Part shown: positions 1 to 8,386 of the stretch, one piece after another
How positions within the stretch are numbered: position 1 is the stretch's first letter
Layout of the letters: each line of letters begins with the position of its first letter
NCBI RefSeq assembly: GCF_013186535.1
Contig: NZ_JABMCZ010000001.1
Coordinates: 1,240,001-1,304,000, forward strand
Length of the DNA: 64,000 bases
Source: Nocardia terpenica
GTDB lineage: Bacteria > Actinomycetota > Actinomycetes > Mycobacteriales > Mycobacteriaceae
Reading direction: 5' to 3'
Notes under the pieces: generated by a model
The model's input: only the letters and a program-made list of their open reading frames with translations
Database searches by the model: none
Told to the model about the DNA's origin: nothing
Translations under genes and position numbers: made by a program

Positions 1-2
1 TG

Positions 3-896
3 GCCGAGGGCGGGGCGACCATCCGCGCGGTGCTCGAGGCCAATCCGGGCCGCCGCATCGCCCGGCACTGGGCGGCGCGGCCGTGGCAGCTGCGGCACAG
101 CGCCGACAAGGCCGTCGAGCTGGCGGAGTACCTGGCTTACGGTGTGCGGCACCGGATTCCGCTGTGTACCTCGCATGCCGTCATTGCCGTGGCGGGCGAC
201 GGCCGGGTGCAGGAGGCCACCGTCGCCCGGCTCGACGAGAACTGGATCCCCGTTCCCGGCAGCCAGCGCACCCTGGCGGTCGACGCGGTGGCGGTCTCGC
301 ACGGCTTCACCCCGCAGCACGAACTGGCGCTCGCCGCCGGAGCGGAATTGACCGAGGACGGCTTCGCCCGCGTCGATCGCACCCAGCGCACCACCGCCGA
401 ATATGTCTGGGCGGCAGGCGAAATCACCGGTATCGGCGGCGCACAGGTCGCTGCGGTCGAGGGCGCGGTGGCGGGAACGGCCGCGGCGGGGGCGGACCCG
501 TTCGCCGATCGCTCGCTGCGCGCCGAACACCGCACCGCGCGACAGTTCGTCGCCCGGCTCGCCGCCGCGCATCCGATTCGCTCCGGAGCCCTCGACTGGT
601 CCCGGCCCGATACGGTGATCTGCCGCTGCGAGGGCACGACCCGCGCCGATCTGACCGCCGCCTGGGACCGCGCCACGGGTGACGGCTATCGATCGGTCAA
701 GCTGGCCACCAGGGCCGGATTGGGGCCGTGCCAGGGCCGCATGTGCGCGGCGGCGATCGCGGCGCTGCGCCCACGCCCCTGCACCGACGGGACCGACACC
801 GACGGCCTGGCCGCGGCCACCCCCGCCCGCCGTCCGTTCGCGGCGCCGGTGCGGCTGCGCGAACTCGCCGAACTCGACAGCGAAGGGCCAGCGTAA
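3..896 (+). CDS. FAD/NAD(P)-dependent oxidoreductase, C-terminal part (hydroxyproline/proline dehydrogenase-like subunit)
   Basis: The reading frame is open from the left edge, so the N-terminal FAD-binding part lies outside the window; about 297 codons are seen. The visible part resembles the C-terminal half of the flavoprotein subunit shared by HcnB/opine-oxidase-like and D-hydroxyproline dehydrogenases. It has a YVWAAGEITGIGG segment (typical of the second nucleotide-binding region) and then a BFD-like [2Fe-2S] domain with ICRCEG and GPCQGRMC cysteines. Its TAA stop overlaps the ATG of the proline-racemase-family gene (TAATG), so the two are translationally coupled. Together with the following epimerase and GntR gene, this suggests oxidation of D-proline or cis-4-hydroxy-D-proline. 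The exact substrate is inference; the family call is fairly secure. Confidence 0.8.
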   Translation, partial: AEGGATIRAVLEANPGRRIARHWAARPWQLRHSADKAVELAEYLAYGVRHRIPLCTSHAVIAVAGDGRVQEATVARLDENWIPVPGSQRTLAVDAVAVSHGFTPQHELALAAGAELTEDGFARVDRTQRTTAEYVWAAGEITGIGGAQVAAVEGAVAGTAAAGADPFADRSLRAEHRTARQFVARLAAAHPIRSGALDWSRPDTVICRCEGTTRADLTAAWDRATGDGYRSVKLATRAGLGPCQGRMCAAAIAALRPRPCTDGTDTDGLAAATPARRPFAAPVRLRELAELDSEGPA

Positions 897-1897
897 TGCG
901 AAGCAGCCGAATCATTTCCGCGATCGACACGCACACCGAGGGCATGCCCACCCGGGTGGTCACCGGCGGTATCGGCACCGTGCCCGGTGACACCATGGCG
1001 GCGCGGCGGACGTATTTCCAGCGGCATCTGGACGGACTGCGCACGCTGCTGATGTACGAGCCGCGCGGGCACGCGGCCATGAGCGGCGCGATCCTGCAAC
1101 CCGCCACCACCGCCGACGGCCACTACGGGGTGCTGTTCATCGAGGTCAGTGGGCTGCTGCCGATGTGCGGGCACGGCACCATCGGGGTGGCCACCGCGCT
1201 CGTCGAATCCGGGATGGTGCCCGTCGCCGAGCCGACCACCGAGATCCGCCTCGACACCCCCGCCGGGCGCGTCGTCGCCGAGGTCGCGGTGTCCGGCGGC
1301 CACGCGGACGCGGTCACCCTCCGCAATGTGCCCGCCTACTGCGACAGCGTGGACAACACCGTGGACGTGCCGGGGCTCGGGACCGTGCGCTACGACATGG
1401 CCTACGGCGGCAACTTCTACGCCATCGTCGGGCTCGACGGTCTCGGAATACCGTTCGACCGCGCGCACAAGGACCGGATCCTCGACGCGGGCCTGCGAAT
1501 CATGGCCGCCGTCAACGACACTCGCCGCCCGACCCATCCCGGGGACGAGCGGATATCCGGCTGCAAGCACGTCCTGTTCCTCGACCCGGCCTCCGAACCC
1601 GCGCACACCCGGCACGCCATGGCCATCCATCCGGGCTGGTTCGACCGCTCACCCTGCGGCACCGGCACTTCCGCGCTGCTGGCCCGCCAGCACGCGCGGG
1701 GCTTGCTGTCCGACGGCGAGGTGCTGCGCAACGATTCGTTCCTGGGCACCACCTTTCACGCCCGCGCGCTCGAAACCACCACCGTGGGCGGCCATCCCGC
1801 GGTCGTGCCCGCGCTTACCGGCCGCGCCTGGGTCACCGGGATCGGCACCTATCTGCTCGACCCCACCGACCCCTTTCCGGAAGGTTTCCTGTTCTGA
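896..1897 (+). CDS. Proline racemase family protein, probable 4-hydroxyproline 2-epimerase
   Basis: 333 aa, the usual length for the family. Both catalytic cysteines of the two-base racemase mechanism are present: Cys91 in PMCGHGTIG and Cys254 in SPCGTGTSA. That argues for a racemase or epimerase and against the dehydratase branch (trans-3-hydroxy-L-proline dehydratase), in which one cysteine is replaced. ATG 896 overlaps the preceding stop, and the gene's TGA overlaps the ATG of the GntR gene. Between a BFD-type flavoprotein dehydrogenase and a GntR regulator, the likely role is conversion of trans-4-hydroxy-L-proline to cis-4-hydroxy-D-proline. Proline racemase itself cannot be excluded from sequence alone. 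Confidence 0.85.
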   Translation: MRSSRIISAIDTHTEGMPTRVVTGGIGTVPGDTMAARRTYFQRHLDGLRTLLMYEPRGHAAMSGAILQPATTADGHYGVLFIEVSGLLPMCGHGTIGVATALVESGMVPVAEPTTEIRLDTPAGRVVAEVAVSGGHADAVTLRNVPAYCDSVDNTVDVPGLGTVRYDMAYGGNFYAIVGLDGLGIPFDRAHKDRILDAGLRIMAAVNDTRRPTHPGDERISGCKHVLFLDPASEPAHTRHAMAIHPGWFDRSPCGTGTSALLARQHARGLLSDGEVLRNDSFLGTTFHARALETTTVGGHPAVVPALTGRAWVTGIGTYLLDPTDPFPEGFLF

Positions 1898-2565
1898 TGG
1901 GCGAGCGCGCCACCCGGTCCACGCTGCGCGACCACGTCGGGGACGCGCTGCGCGCCGCGATCATCTCCGGCGAACTCGCGCCGGGAGCGCTCTATTCGGC
2001 TCCGGCGCTGGCCGAACGATTCGGCGTCTCCGCCACCCCCGTGCGCGAGGCGATGCTCGACCTGGTGCAGCAGGGTCTGGTGATCTCGGTGCCCAACAAG
2101 GGATTCCGCGTCACCGAACCCTCCGACGCCGACCTCGACGCCATTGCCGAGATCCGCCTGCTCCTGGAGCCACCGAGCGTGCGCGCCATCGTCGGCGCCG
2201 TCCCCGCCGCGGATTTCCCCGCCCTGCGCGCCCAGGCCGACCGGATCGTGCGCGCGGCCCGCCGCGGCAACCTCGTCGACTACGTCGACGCCGACCGCCG
2301 CTTCCACCTCATGCTCCTGGACTATCGCCGCAACCCCCGCCTGTCCCGCATAGTCGGCGACCTGCGCGCCCAGACCCGCCTACTCGGCCTGTCCGCCCTG
2401 GTGGCTCGCGGCGAGCTGGAAAACTCGGCCCGCGAACACCACACCATTCTCGACCTCCTCGAATCCCACCGGGCCGCGGAACTCGAACGCTTCCTCCGCG
2501 CCCACATCGGCCACACCCGCGGCATTTGGGCGGCGGGAAACGCCCCGGACGCCGAAATCCCCTGA
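1897..2565 (+). CDS. GntR-family transcriptional regulator (FCD/FadR-type)
   Basis: 222 aa. The N-terminal winged helix spans roughly residues 8-75 and includes ALAERFGVSATPVREAML, the classic GntR recognition helix. The helical FCD ligand domain spans about 85-210, with the metal-site-like pattern around DADRRFHLMLL and HHTILDLLESH. The ATG overlaps the epimerase stop (TGATG), so the regulator is the last gene of the hydroxyproline-type operon and probably controls it in response to a substrate or intermediate. No operator could be assigned because the operon promoter lies left of the window. Confidence 0.88.
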   Translation: MGERATRSTLRDHVGDALRAAIISGELAPGALYSAPALAERFGVSATPVREAMLDLVQQGLVISVPNKGFRVTEPSDADLDAIAEIRLLLEPPSVRAIVGAVPAADFPALRAQADRIVRAARRGNLVDYVDADRRFHLMLLDYRRNPRLSRIVGDLRAQTRLLGLSALVARGELENSAREHHTILDLLESHRAAELERFLRAHIGHTRGIWAAGNAPDAEIP

Positions 2566-2578
2566 GCCGGAACGCTGG

Positions 2579-3325
2579 TCAGGCCGCGGCGTGCCGAATG
2601 CGCTCGGCGAGAACGGTTGCCGCGTAGCGGCTTGCGATGATCTCGGTCAGCAGTGGATGAGACCCGATCGGTGCGGCGTGGACCAGGTCCGGGGCCGCGG
2701 TCGCCAGCCGATCGGTGAGCAGGCCCGGGGCGAGGAACCACGGGGCCACGATCACGCGCTCACACCCCCGGGCCCGAAGCCGGGAAACGGCCTCGGGGAG
2801 GGTGGGTTCGGTGGTGGCGAAGCAGACTTCGGTGCGCCAGGCGGTGCCGGTCGCCAGGAGGCGGCCGATGCGGTGGGTGCGGCGGTTGGCGGTGGGGGAG
2901 GAGGAACCGACCGCCGCCACGGCGATGCCGAGACGGTTGTCGGCCACGTCCGCGCCCGTTGCCAGGACGCGGTCGCGCAGGGCGGTGACGAGGCGGGGGT
3001 CCGGGCCGAGGACGTCGGCCTGGGTCACGTGCAGGCGCGGGTGGCGGGCGCGGGCGGCCGCGAGCAGGCCGGGGAGGTCGACGCGGGCGTGAAAGGCGCT
3101 GCCCAGCAACAACGGAACCACGACGGCCTCGGTATGGCCCGCGGCGGCAACGGCATCGATGACCTGCTCCACCGAGGGCGTGCTCAGGTCCAGGAACGCC
3201 AGCCGCACCGCGAGATCCGGCCGGACCCGTGCCAGCCCGGCCGCCACCGCGGATATCGTTGCCGCGGAACGCGGATCGCGACTGCCGTGCGCGACGGCGA
3301 TCAGCGCCGGGCCCGCGACCGCCAC
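2579..3325 (-). CDS. Sirohydrochlorin chelatase / CbiX-like protein
   Basis: 248 aa starting at a GTG that follows the cysN stop by one base. The N-terminus ALIAVAHGSRDPRSA carries the family's catalytic histidine motif. A second half-repeat (FATTEPTLPEAVSRL, VIVAPWFLAPGLLTDRL) shows the two-domain chelatase fold typical of the long actinobacterial form. It is the last gene of the sulfate assimilation operon, where it would insert Fe2+ into sirohydrochlorin to make the siroheme used by the sulfite reductase NirA encoded at the start of the operon. From memory, M. tuberculosis has a homologue (che1) next to nirA-cysH. Confidence 0.85.
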   Translation of the reverse strand: MAVAGPALIAVAHGSRDPRSAATISAVAAGLARVRPDLAVRLAFLDLSTPSVEQVIDAVAAAGHTEAVVVPLLLGSAFHARVDLPGLLAAARARHPRLHVTQADVLGPDPRLVTALRDRVLATGADVADNRLGIAVAAVGSSSPTANRRTHRIGRLLATGTAWRTEVCFATTEPTLPEAVSRLRARGCERVIVAPWFLAPGLLTDRLATAAPDLVHAAPIGSHPLLTEIIASRYAATVLAERIRHAAA

Positions 3326-3326
3326 C

Positions 3327-4628
3327 TCAACTCCCGGACTCGGTGCCGACCTCCACCGCGGTCAGCACATCGCCCACCAGCCCGGCGGCGAGGGTGTTCC
3401 CGCCCGCCGGATCGATGAGCAGGAAACTGCCGGTGTGCCGGTTGACCCGATAGTCGTCGGCCACGATCGGGTCGGCGACCCGCACCGAGATCCGGCCGAT
3501 ATCGTTGAGCGACAACGACTCCGGCTCCGGATCGGCGGCCAGCCGCTGCTCGTCGAACCGCTCCAGCAGCGCACCCACGATCGCCTGCGTGGTGCGCGTC
3601 CCGTGCTTGAGCAGCAGCCGCGCACCCGGCCGCAGCGGCCTGTCGCCGAGCCAGCAGACGGTGGCGTCGAACGCCTCGATCGGCTCCGGCGCATCGGCCG
3701 CCGCCGCGATGGTGTCGCCGCGCGAGACGTCCACATCGTCGGCGAGTAGCAGCGTCACACTGCGCCCGGGCTGGGCCGCGGGCAGCTCGCCGTCGGCGGT
3801 ATCGATGCGCTCGACAGTGGTGCGGATACCGGACGGCAGCACCACCACCTCGTCGCCCTTCGACACCACGCCCGCCGCAACCTGTCCCGCGTACCCGCGG
3901 TAGTCGGGGTACTCGGCGGTGCGCGGCCGGATTACGTACTGCACCGGGAACCGTAGTCCCACCCGGTGGCGGCCGGAGCTGTCGGCGTCGACGGGTACCG
4001 ACTCCAGATGCTCGATGAGCGAGGGCCCGTCGTAGTACGGGGTGTTCGCCGAGCGGGAGGCCACGTTGTCGCCGTGCAGCGCCGACACCGGGATCTCGGT
4101 GACATCCTCGGGTGTCCAGCCCAGTGTCGTTGTCAGCTCGGCGAATTCGGCCGAGATCTTGTCGAATACCCCGGCGGCGTCGTCGACCAGATCGATCTTG
4201 TTGACCGCCAGTACCAGTTTCGGGACCCCGAGCAGCGCCATCACCGCGGCGTGGCGGCGGGTCTGCTCGATGACGCCCTTGCGTGCGTCCACGAGCAGGA
4301 TCACCAGCTGCGCGGTCGACGCGCCGGACACCGTGTTGCGGGTGTATTGCACGTGTCCCGGGGTATCGGCGAGCACGAACGAGCGTGCGGGGGTGGCGAA
4401 GTAGCGGTAGGCCACATCGATGGTGATGCCCTGTTCCCGCTCGGCGCGCAGGCCGTCCACGAGCAGCGACAGGTCCGGTGTGGCCAGCCCGCGGTCCACC
4501 GACGCGCGGGTGACGGCGTCGATCTGGTCGGCCAGCACCGATTTGGTGTCGTAGAGCAGGCGCCCGACCAGCGTGGACTTACCGTCGTCGACACTGCCGG
4601 CGGTGGCCAGTCGCAGTAGGTCGGCCAT
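3327..4628 (-). CDS. cysN: Sulfate adenylyltransferase subunit 1 (GTPase)
   Basis: 433 aa, starting at the ATG whose A is shared with the cysD stop (TGATG). EF-Tu-like GTPase features are visible: P-loop AGSVDDGKSTLVGRL near residue 10, switch region GITIDVAYRYF, DTPGHVQYTRNT, and NKIDLVD for guanine recognition, followed by the beta-barrel domains. It pairs with CysD to activate sulfate to APS using GTP hydrolysis. There is no C-terminal APS-kinase (CysC) domain, unlike the long CysNC fusion of M. tuberculosis. That fits a pathway reducing APS directly through the CysH here. Confidence 0.95.
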   Translation of the reverse strand: MADLLRLATAGSVDDGKSTLVGRLLYDTKSVLADQIDAVTRASVDRGLATPDLSLLVDGLRAEREQGITIDVAYRYFATPARSFVLADTPGHVQYTRNTVSGASTAQLVILLVDARKGVIEQTRRHAAVMALLGVPKLVLAVNKIDLVDDAAGVFDKISAEFAELTTTLGWTPEDVTEIPVSALHGDNVASRSANTPYYDGPSLIEHLESVPVDADSSGRHRVGLRFPVQYVIRPRTAEYPDYRGYAGQVAAGVVSKGDEVVVLPSGIRTTVERIDTADGELPAAQPGRSVTLLLADDVDVSRGDTIAAAADAPEPIEAFDATVCWLGDRPLRPGARLLLKHGTRTTQAIVGALLERFDEQRLAADPEPESLSLNDIGRISVRVADPIVADDYRVNRHTGSFLLIDPAGGNTLAAGLVGDVLTAVEVGTESGS

Positions 4629-5569
4629 CAGAAATAACCTTCTCGTTTGCGGTCTTCCATCGCGGCTTCGGAGACTCGGTCGTCGCCGCGGGTGGCGCCG
4701 CGTTCGGTCAGCCGCGACGCGGCCACCTCGGCCAGGATGTCGGCGTTGGTGGCGGCGGTGGACAAGATTGCGCCCGTGGTGGATCCGTCGCCCACGGTGC
4801 GATACCGCACGGACTTGACGGTCAACTCCTCGCCGTCGCGCGGCCCGCCCCAGGAGCCGGGGGTCATCCACATGCCGTCGCGCTGATAGACCGGGCGCTG
4901 GTGTGCGTAGTAGATGGTCGCCAATTCCACGTTCTCGCGGGTGATGTAGCGCCAGATGTCGAGCTCGGTCCAGTTGCTGAGCGGGAACACCCGCACGTGT
5001 TCACCCGGTGCGTGCCGCCCGTTGTACAGGTTCCACAGCTCGGGTCGCTGCCGCTTGGGGTCCCAGCGCCCGAACCCGTCCCGCAGCGAGAAGATGCGTT
5101 CCTTGGCGCGTGAGCGTTCCTCGTCGCGGCGGCCGCCGCCGAAGACCGCGTCGAACCGGTGCTCGGTGATGGCGTCCAGCAGCGGCACCGTCTGCAGCGG
5201 ATTGCGGATGCCGTCCGGCCGCTCGCTCAGCCGCCCGTCGGCCAGATACTCCTCGACGCTGGCGACATGCAGCCGCAGCCCGTACTTGTCGACCACCCGG
5301 TCCCGGAACCGCAGCACCTCCGCCAGATTGTGCCCGGTATCCACATGCAGCAGCGCGAACGGCAGCGGCGCGGGCCAGAACGCCTTCAGCGCCAGATGCA
5401 GCAGCACGGTCGAGTCCTTACCGCCGGAAAACAGGATCACCGGCCGCTCGAACTCGCCCGCGACCTCGCGGAAGATGTGAATGGACTCGCTCTCCAGCGC
5501 GGCGAGGGTATCGAATCCCCCGAGCGAGGCGAGCACATCGAATTCGGTATCGGTGGCAGTGGAATTCAT
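4628..5569 (-). CDS. cysD: Sulfate adenylyltransferase subunit 2
   Basis: 313 aa, usual family length. The PP-loop ATP-pyrophosphatase motif PVILFSGGKDSTVLLHLAL lies near residues 47-65, followed by FGGGRRDEERSRAKER and the conserved LSNWTELDIWRYI. It catalyses adenylation of sulfate to adenosine-5'-phosphosulfate together with CysN. The ATG overlaps the cysH stop (ATGA) and the stop overlaps the cysN start, so translation is coupled along cysH-cysD-cysN. Confidence 0.96.
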   Translation of the reverse strand: MNSTATDTEFDVLASLGGFDTLAALESESIHIFREVAGEFERPVILFSGGKDSTVLLHLALKAFWPAPLPFALLHVDTGHNLAEVLRFRDRVVDKYGLRLHVASVEEYLADGRLSERPDGIRNPLQTVPLLDAITEHRFDAVFGGGRRDEERSRAKERIFSLRDGFGRWDPKRQRPELWNLYNGRHAPGEHVRVFPLSNWTELDIWRYITRENVELATIYYAHQRPVYQRDGMWMTPGSWGGPRDGEELTVKSVRYRTVGDGSTTGAILSTAATNADILAEVAASRLTERGATRGDDRVSEAAMEDRKREGYF

Positions 5570-6282
5570 GGCTGATGCAACCCGCATTCGGTCTTGGCGA
5601 GGCCGGCCCAGCGGCCGCTTCGCGGATCGGATCCCGGTTCCGGCTTCCGCGTGCACGGAGCGCAACCGATGGACGGATACCCCTCCTCCACCAGGGGATT
5701 GACGAGAATGCCGTGTTCGGCGATGTAGGCGGACATGTCCTCGTCGGACCAGGCCGCGATCGGGTTGATCTTCACCAGCCCGAAGCCCTCGTCGAAGGAG
5801 ATCAGCGGCGCGTTGGCGCGGGTGGGCGCCTCCACCCGGCGGATGCCGGTGACCCACGCGTTGTAGGGCGCCAGCGACTTCCGCAGCGGCACCACCTTGC
5901 GCAACCGGCAGCACTCGTTGGGCTCGCGCGCGAAAAGATCCTTGCCGAGCAGCGAATCCTGTTCCGCCACGGTCTGTTCCGGCGTCACATTGACGACGTT
6001 CACGCCGTACACCAGCTCCACCGCGTCCCGGGTGCCGAGGGTCTCGGCGAAGTGGTAGCCGGTATCGAGGAACAGCACGTCGACACCCGGTCGCACCCGC
6101 GCCGCCAGCTGCACCAGCACCGCGTCCTGCATGTTCGAGGCGACGATGTAGCCGGAACCGAAGGTGTCCTCGGTCCACTGCAGCAGCTCGGTGGCCGAGG
6201 CGTGCGGGCCGAGTTGTGCCGCACCGTCTTCCGCGATCCGGCGTAGCTCGTCGCCGGACAGCTTCTCCAAAGTGGTTGCCAT
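5566..6282 (-). CDS. cysH: APS reductase (phosphoadenylyl-sulfate reductase family, iron-sulfur type)
   Basis: 238 aa with a GGGAGA ribosome site about 9 nt upstream. The paired cysteines of the [4Fe-4S] APS reductase subtype are present (ECCRLRK and SIGCAPC), as is the C-terminal ECGLHQP motif carrying the catalytic cysteine that forms the thiosulfonate intermediate. The substrate is therefore predicted to be APS rather than PAPS, consistent with the lack of a CysC domain on CysN. It reduces APS to sulfite, which NirA, 15 nt upstream, then reduces. Confidence 0.95.
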   Translation of the reverse strand: MATTLEKLSGDELRRIAEDGAAQLGPHASATELLQWTEDTFGSGYIVASNMQDAVLVQLAARVRPGVDVLFLDTGYHFAETLGTRDAVELVYGVNVVNVTPEQTVAEQDSLLGKDLFAREPNECCRLRKVVPLRKSLAPYNAWVTGIRRVEAPTRANAPLISFDEGFGLVKINPIAAWSDEDMSAYIAEHGILVNPLVEEGYPSIGCAPCTRKPEPGSDPRSGRWAGLAKTECGLHQP

Positions 6283-6297
6283 GGCTGATTTCTCCCG

Positions 6298-8007
6298 TTA
6301 CCGAAGGTCGGCCTCGTCGGCGCGGACGGCCCACTGCGCGAACCGTTCGCCCGCGTCGCGGTTCTTCACGAAATTGCGCACCACGCGCTCGACGTAATCG
6401 CCGAGTTCGGTGCTGGTGACCTTGTGCTGACGCAGCTTGCGGCCGAACGCGCTGTCGAAGCCGAGGCTGCCACCCAAATGAACCTGGAAACCCTCCACAT
6501 GATTCCCGTTGCCGTCGTCGACCAGCTGGCCCTTGAATCCGATGTCGGCGATCTGGGCGCGGGCGCAGGAGTTCGGGCAGCCGTTGATGTTGATGGTGAT
6601 CGGCACGTCCAGCTGCGCGTTGATATCGGCCAGCCGCCGCTCCAGCTCCGGCGCGAGTTCCTGTGAGCGCCTGCGGGTCTCGACGAACGACAGCTTGCAG
6701 AACTCGATTCCGCTGCAGGCCACCAGATTCCGCCGCCAGATCGACGGCCGCGCCTGCAGGCCCAGCGGTTCCAGCTCCTCGATCAGCTGGTCCACCTTGT
6801 CGTCGGGCACGTCCAGCACGATCAGCTTCTGATACGGCGTGAATCGCACCCGGTCCGCGCCCGTCTTCGCCACCGCGTCGGCCACCTTGGTGAGGACGGT
6901 GCCCGACACGCGACCGGCGATGGGAGAGAAGCCGATCGCGTTGAGCCCGTTGCGCAGCCGCTGCACGCCGACATGGTCGATGATCTGCGTCGGCTGCTCC
7001 GGCGCCGGGCCGTCGACGAGCGTGCGCTTCAGGTACTCGTCCTCGAGCACCCGGCGGAATTTCTCGACGCCCCAATCCTTCACGAGGAACTTGAGCCGGG
7101 CCTTGGTCCGCAGCCGCCGGTAACCGTAGTCGCGGAAGATCGAGACGACCGCCTCCCACACATCGGGAACCTCCTCCAGCGGCACCCAGACGCCGAGCCG
7201 TTGCGCCAGCATGGGATTGGTGGACAGGCCGCCGCCGACCCACACGTCGAAGCCCGGTCCGTGCTCGGGATGCACCACGCCGACGAACGCGACGTCGTTG
7301 ATCTCGTGCACCACGTCCTGCTGCCCGGAGATGGCGGTCTTGAACTTGCGCGGCAGATTCGAGTAGCGCTTGTCGCCGATGTAGCGGCGCACGATCTCGT
7401 CGATGGCCGGGGTGGCGTCGATCACCTCGGCCAGCGACTCACCGGCCAGCGGCGAACCCAGCACCACGCGCGGGCAATCCCCGCACGCCTCGGTGGTTTT
7501 CAGCCCGGCCTCTTCCAGCCGCCGCCAGATCTCCGGCACGTTCTCGATCTCGATCCAGTGGTACTGGACGTTCTCGCGGTCGGACAGATCGGCGGTGTCG
7601 CGGGCGAATTCGGTGGAGATGCCCGCGATCGCGCGCAGCTGCGCCAGATTCAGCGCACCGCTGTCGCAGCGCACCCGCATCATGAAGTAGCGGGCCTCGA
7701 GGAGGTCGATGTTCTCGTCGCCGGTCCAGGTGCCGTCGTAGCCCTGCTCGCGCTGGGTGTACAGGCCCCACCAGCGGAACCGGCCGCGCAGATCGGCCTT
7801 GTCGATGGCGTCGAAACCGGCCTTGGCGTAGATGTTTTCGATGCGCGCGCGAACGTTGAGCGGGTTGTCGTCCTTCTTGCTCTGCTCGTTGGGGTTCAGC
7901 GGCTCGCGGTACCCGAGGGCCCACTGGCCTTCCGACTTGCGGCGCACGGGTTTCCCGGTGCGCTGCCGCGGGGTCGGGGATGAGGTGGCGTCGGTACTCG
8001 ACGTCAT
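6298..8007 (-). CDS. nirA: Assimilatory ferredoxin-dependent sulfite/nitrite reductase
   Basis: 569 aa, close to the mycobacterial NirA/SirA length. I chose the ATG with AGGAG 7 nt upstream over in-frame extensions. The siroheme/[4Fe-4S] ligands are visible as two cysteines in ACSGIEFCKLSF and two in NGCPNSCARAQI. Duplicated ferrodoxin-like half-domains occur around SDRENVQYHWIEIENV and RFTPYQKLIVLDV. In this context it is the sulfite reductase (sulfite to sulfide, ferredoxin-dependent, cytoplasmic). It is the first structural gene of the operon, and the leader peptide lies 129 nt upstream. Confidence 0.93.
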   Translation of the reverse strand: MTSSTDATSSPTPRQRTGKPVRRKSEGQWALGYREPLNPNEQSKKDDNPLNVRARIENIYAKAGFDAIDKADLRGRFRWWGLYTQREQGYDGTWTGDENIDLLEARYFMMRVRCDSGALNLAQLRAIAGISTEFARDTADLSDRENVQYHWIEIENVPEIWRRLEEAGLKTTEACGDCPRVVLGSPLAGESLAEVIDATPAIDEIVRRYIGDKRYSNLPRKFKTAISGQQDVVHEINDVAFVGVVHPEHGPGFDVWVGGGLSTNPMLAQRLGVWVPLEEVPDVWEAVVSIFRDYGYRRLRTKARLKFLVKDWGVEKFRRVLEDEYLKRTLVDGPAPEQPTQIIDHVGVQRLRNGLNAIGFSPIAGRVSGTVLTKVADAVAKTGADRVRFTPYQKLIVLDVPDDKVDQLIEELEPLGLQARPSIWRRNLVACSGIEFCKLSFVETRRRSQELAPELERRLADINAQLDVPITININGCPNSCARAQIADIGFKGQLVDDGNGNHVEGFQVHLGGSLGFDSAFGRKLRQHKVTSTELGDYVERVVRNFVKNRDAGERFAQWAVRADEADLR

Positions 8008-8136
8008 GGGTCGCTCCTGCGGATGGAATGAAGGGCCTTGCGGCAGGCGGAGGGGGCTGGACTCACGCCTCGGTACTCGGCGGCCGGAGAAATGCGGCAT
8101 CGAAACGGCGACACCGAAACCGGATACGCGGCCGAG

Positions 8137-8229
8137 CTACCGGAGGCACCCCGGCAGACAGCGCGCACTGCAGACACGCTTGAAGTCGACGTGGCGCCGC
8201 GCCACCAATCGCACCCCAAGTCCGGTCAT
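8137..8229 (-). CDS. Cysteine-containing leader peptide upstream of the sulfate operon
   Basis: A 30-aa open frame begins at an ATG (complement of 8227-8229) and ends in TAG at 8137. Its middle reads LVARRHVDFKRVC and its end carries three cysteines (VCSARCLPGCLR). An R-H-V-D core followed by cysteines is, from memory, the hallmark of short leader peptides upstream of actinobacterial sulfur-assimilation genes. In mycobacteria, comparable cysteine-rich leaderless small ORFs attenuate downstream genes when cysteine is plentiful. Just after the stop, CTCGGC can pair with a downstream GCCGAG in the 129-nt spacer before nirA, so stalling at the Cys codons could alter folding. Homology by motif is good; the attenuation role is inference. 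Confidence 0.72.
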   Translation of the reverse strand: MTGLGVRLVARRHVDFKRVCSARCLPGCLR

Positions 8230-8262
8230 GCGGCTATTGTGCCATGTCAGCGGGGCCTTTCC
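8230..8262 (-). promoter_or_regulatory. Putative leaderless promoter of the sulfate operon leader peptide
   Basis: On the minus strand a CACAAT hexamer (complement of 8236-8241) ends 6 nt before the leader ATG. This is the geometry expected when the A of the ATG is the transcription start. No strong -35 is visible. The divergent hemW gene begins at 8387, so this roughly 150-bp interval serves both directions. Confidence 0.45.
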
Positions 8263-8386
8263 GACCCCGGCCCCGCATTTTCCGTAAATCGGAGGGAAAT
8301 TCCCTGGGCAACCGCCCAAATTTGTGAGATCCGCCATAGCGACCGCCGGGCGGGGTGTGAGCGGGGTAACCGGTCAGACTGGAGGG

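Noticed and set aside
686..1630. Antisense frame across the epimerase gene
   Set aside because: It shadows well-supported plus-strand genes and gives low-complexity Gly/His/Val sequence typical of antisense frames in high-GC DNA.
3327..4628. CysN as a CysNC fusion with APS kinase
   Set aside because: The protein ends after the beta-barrel domains at 433 aa; no second P-loop domain is present.
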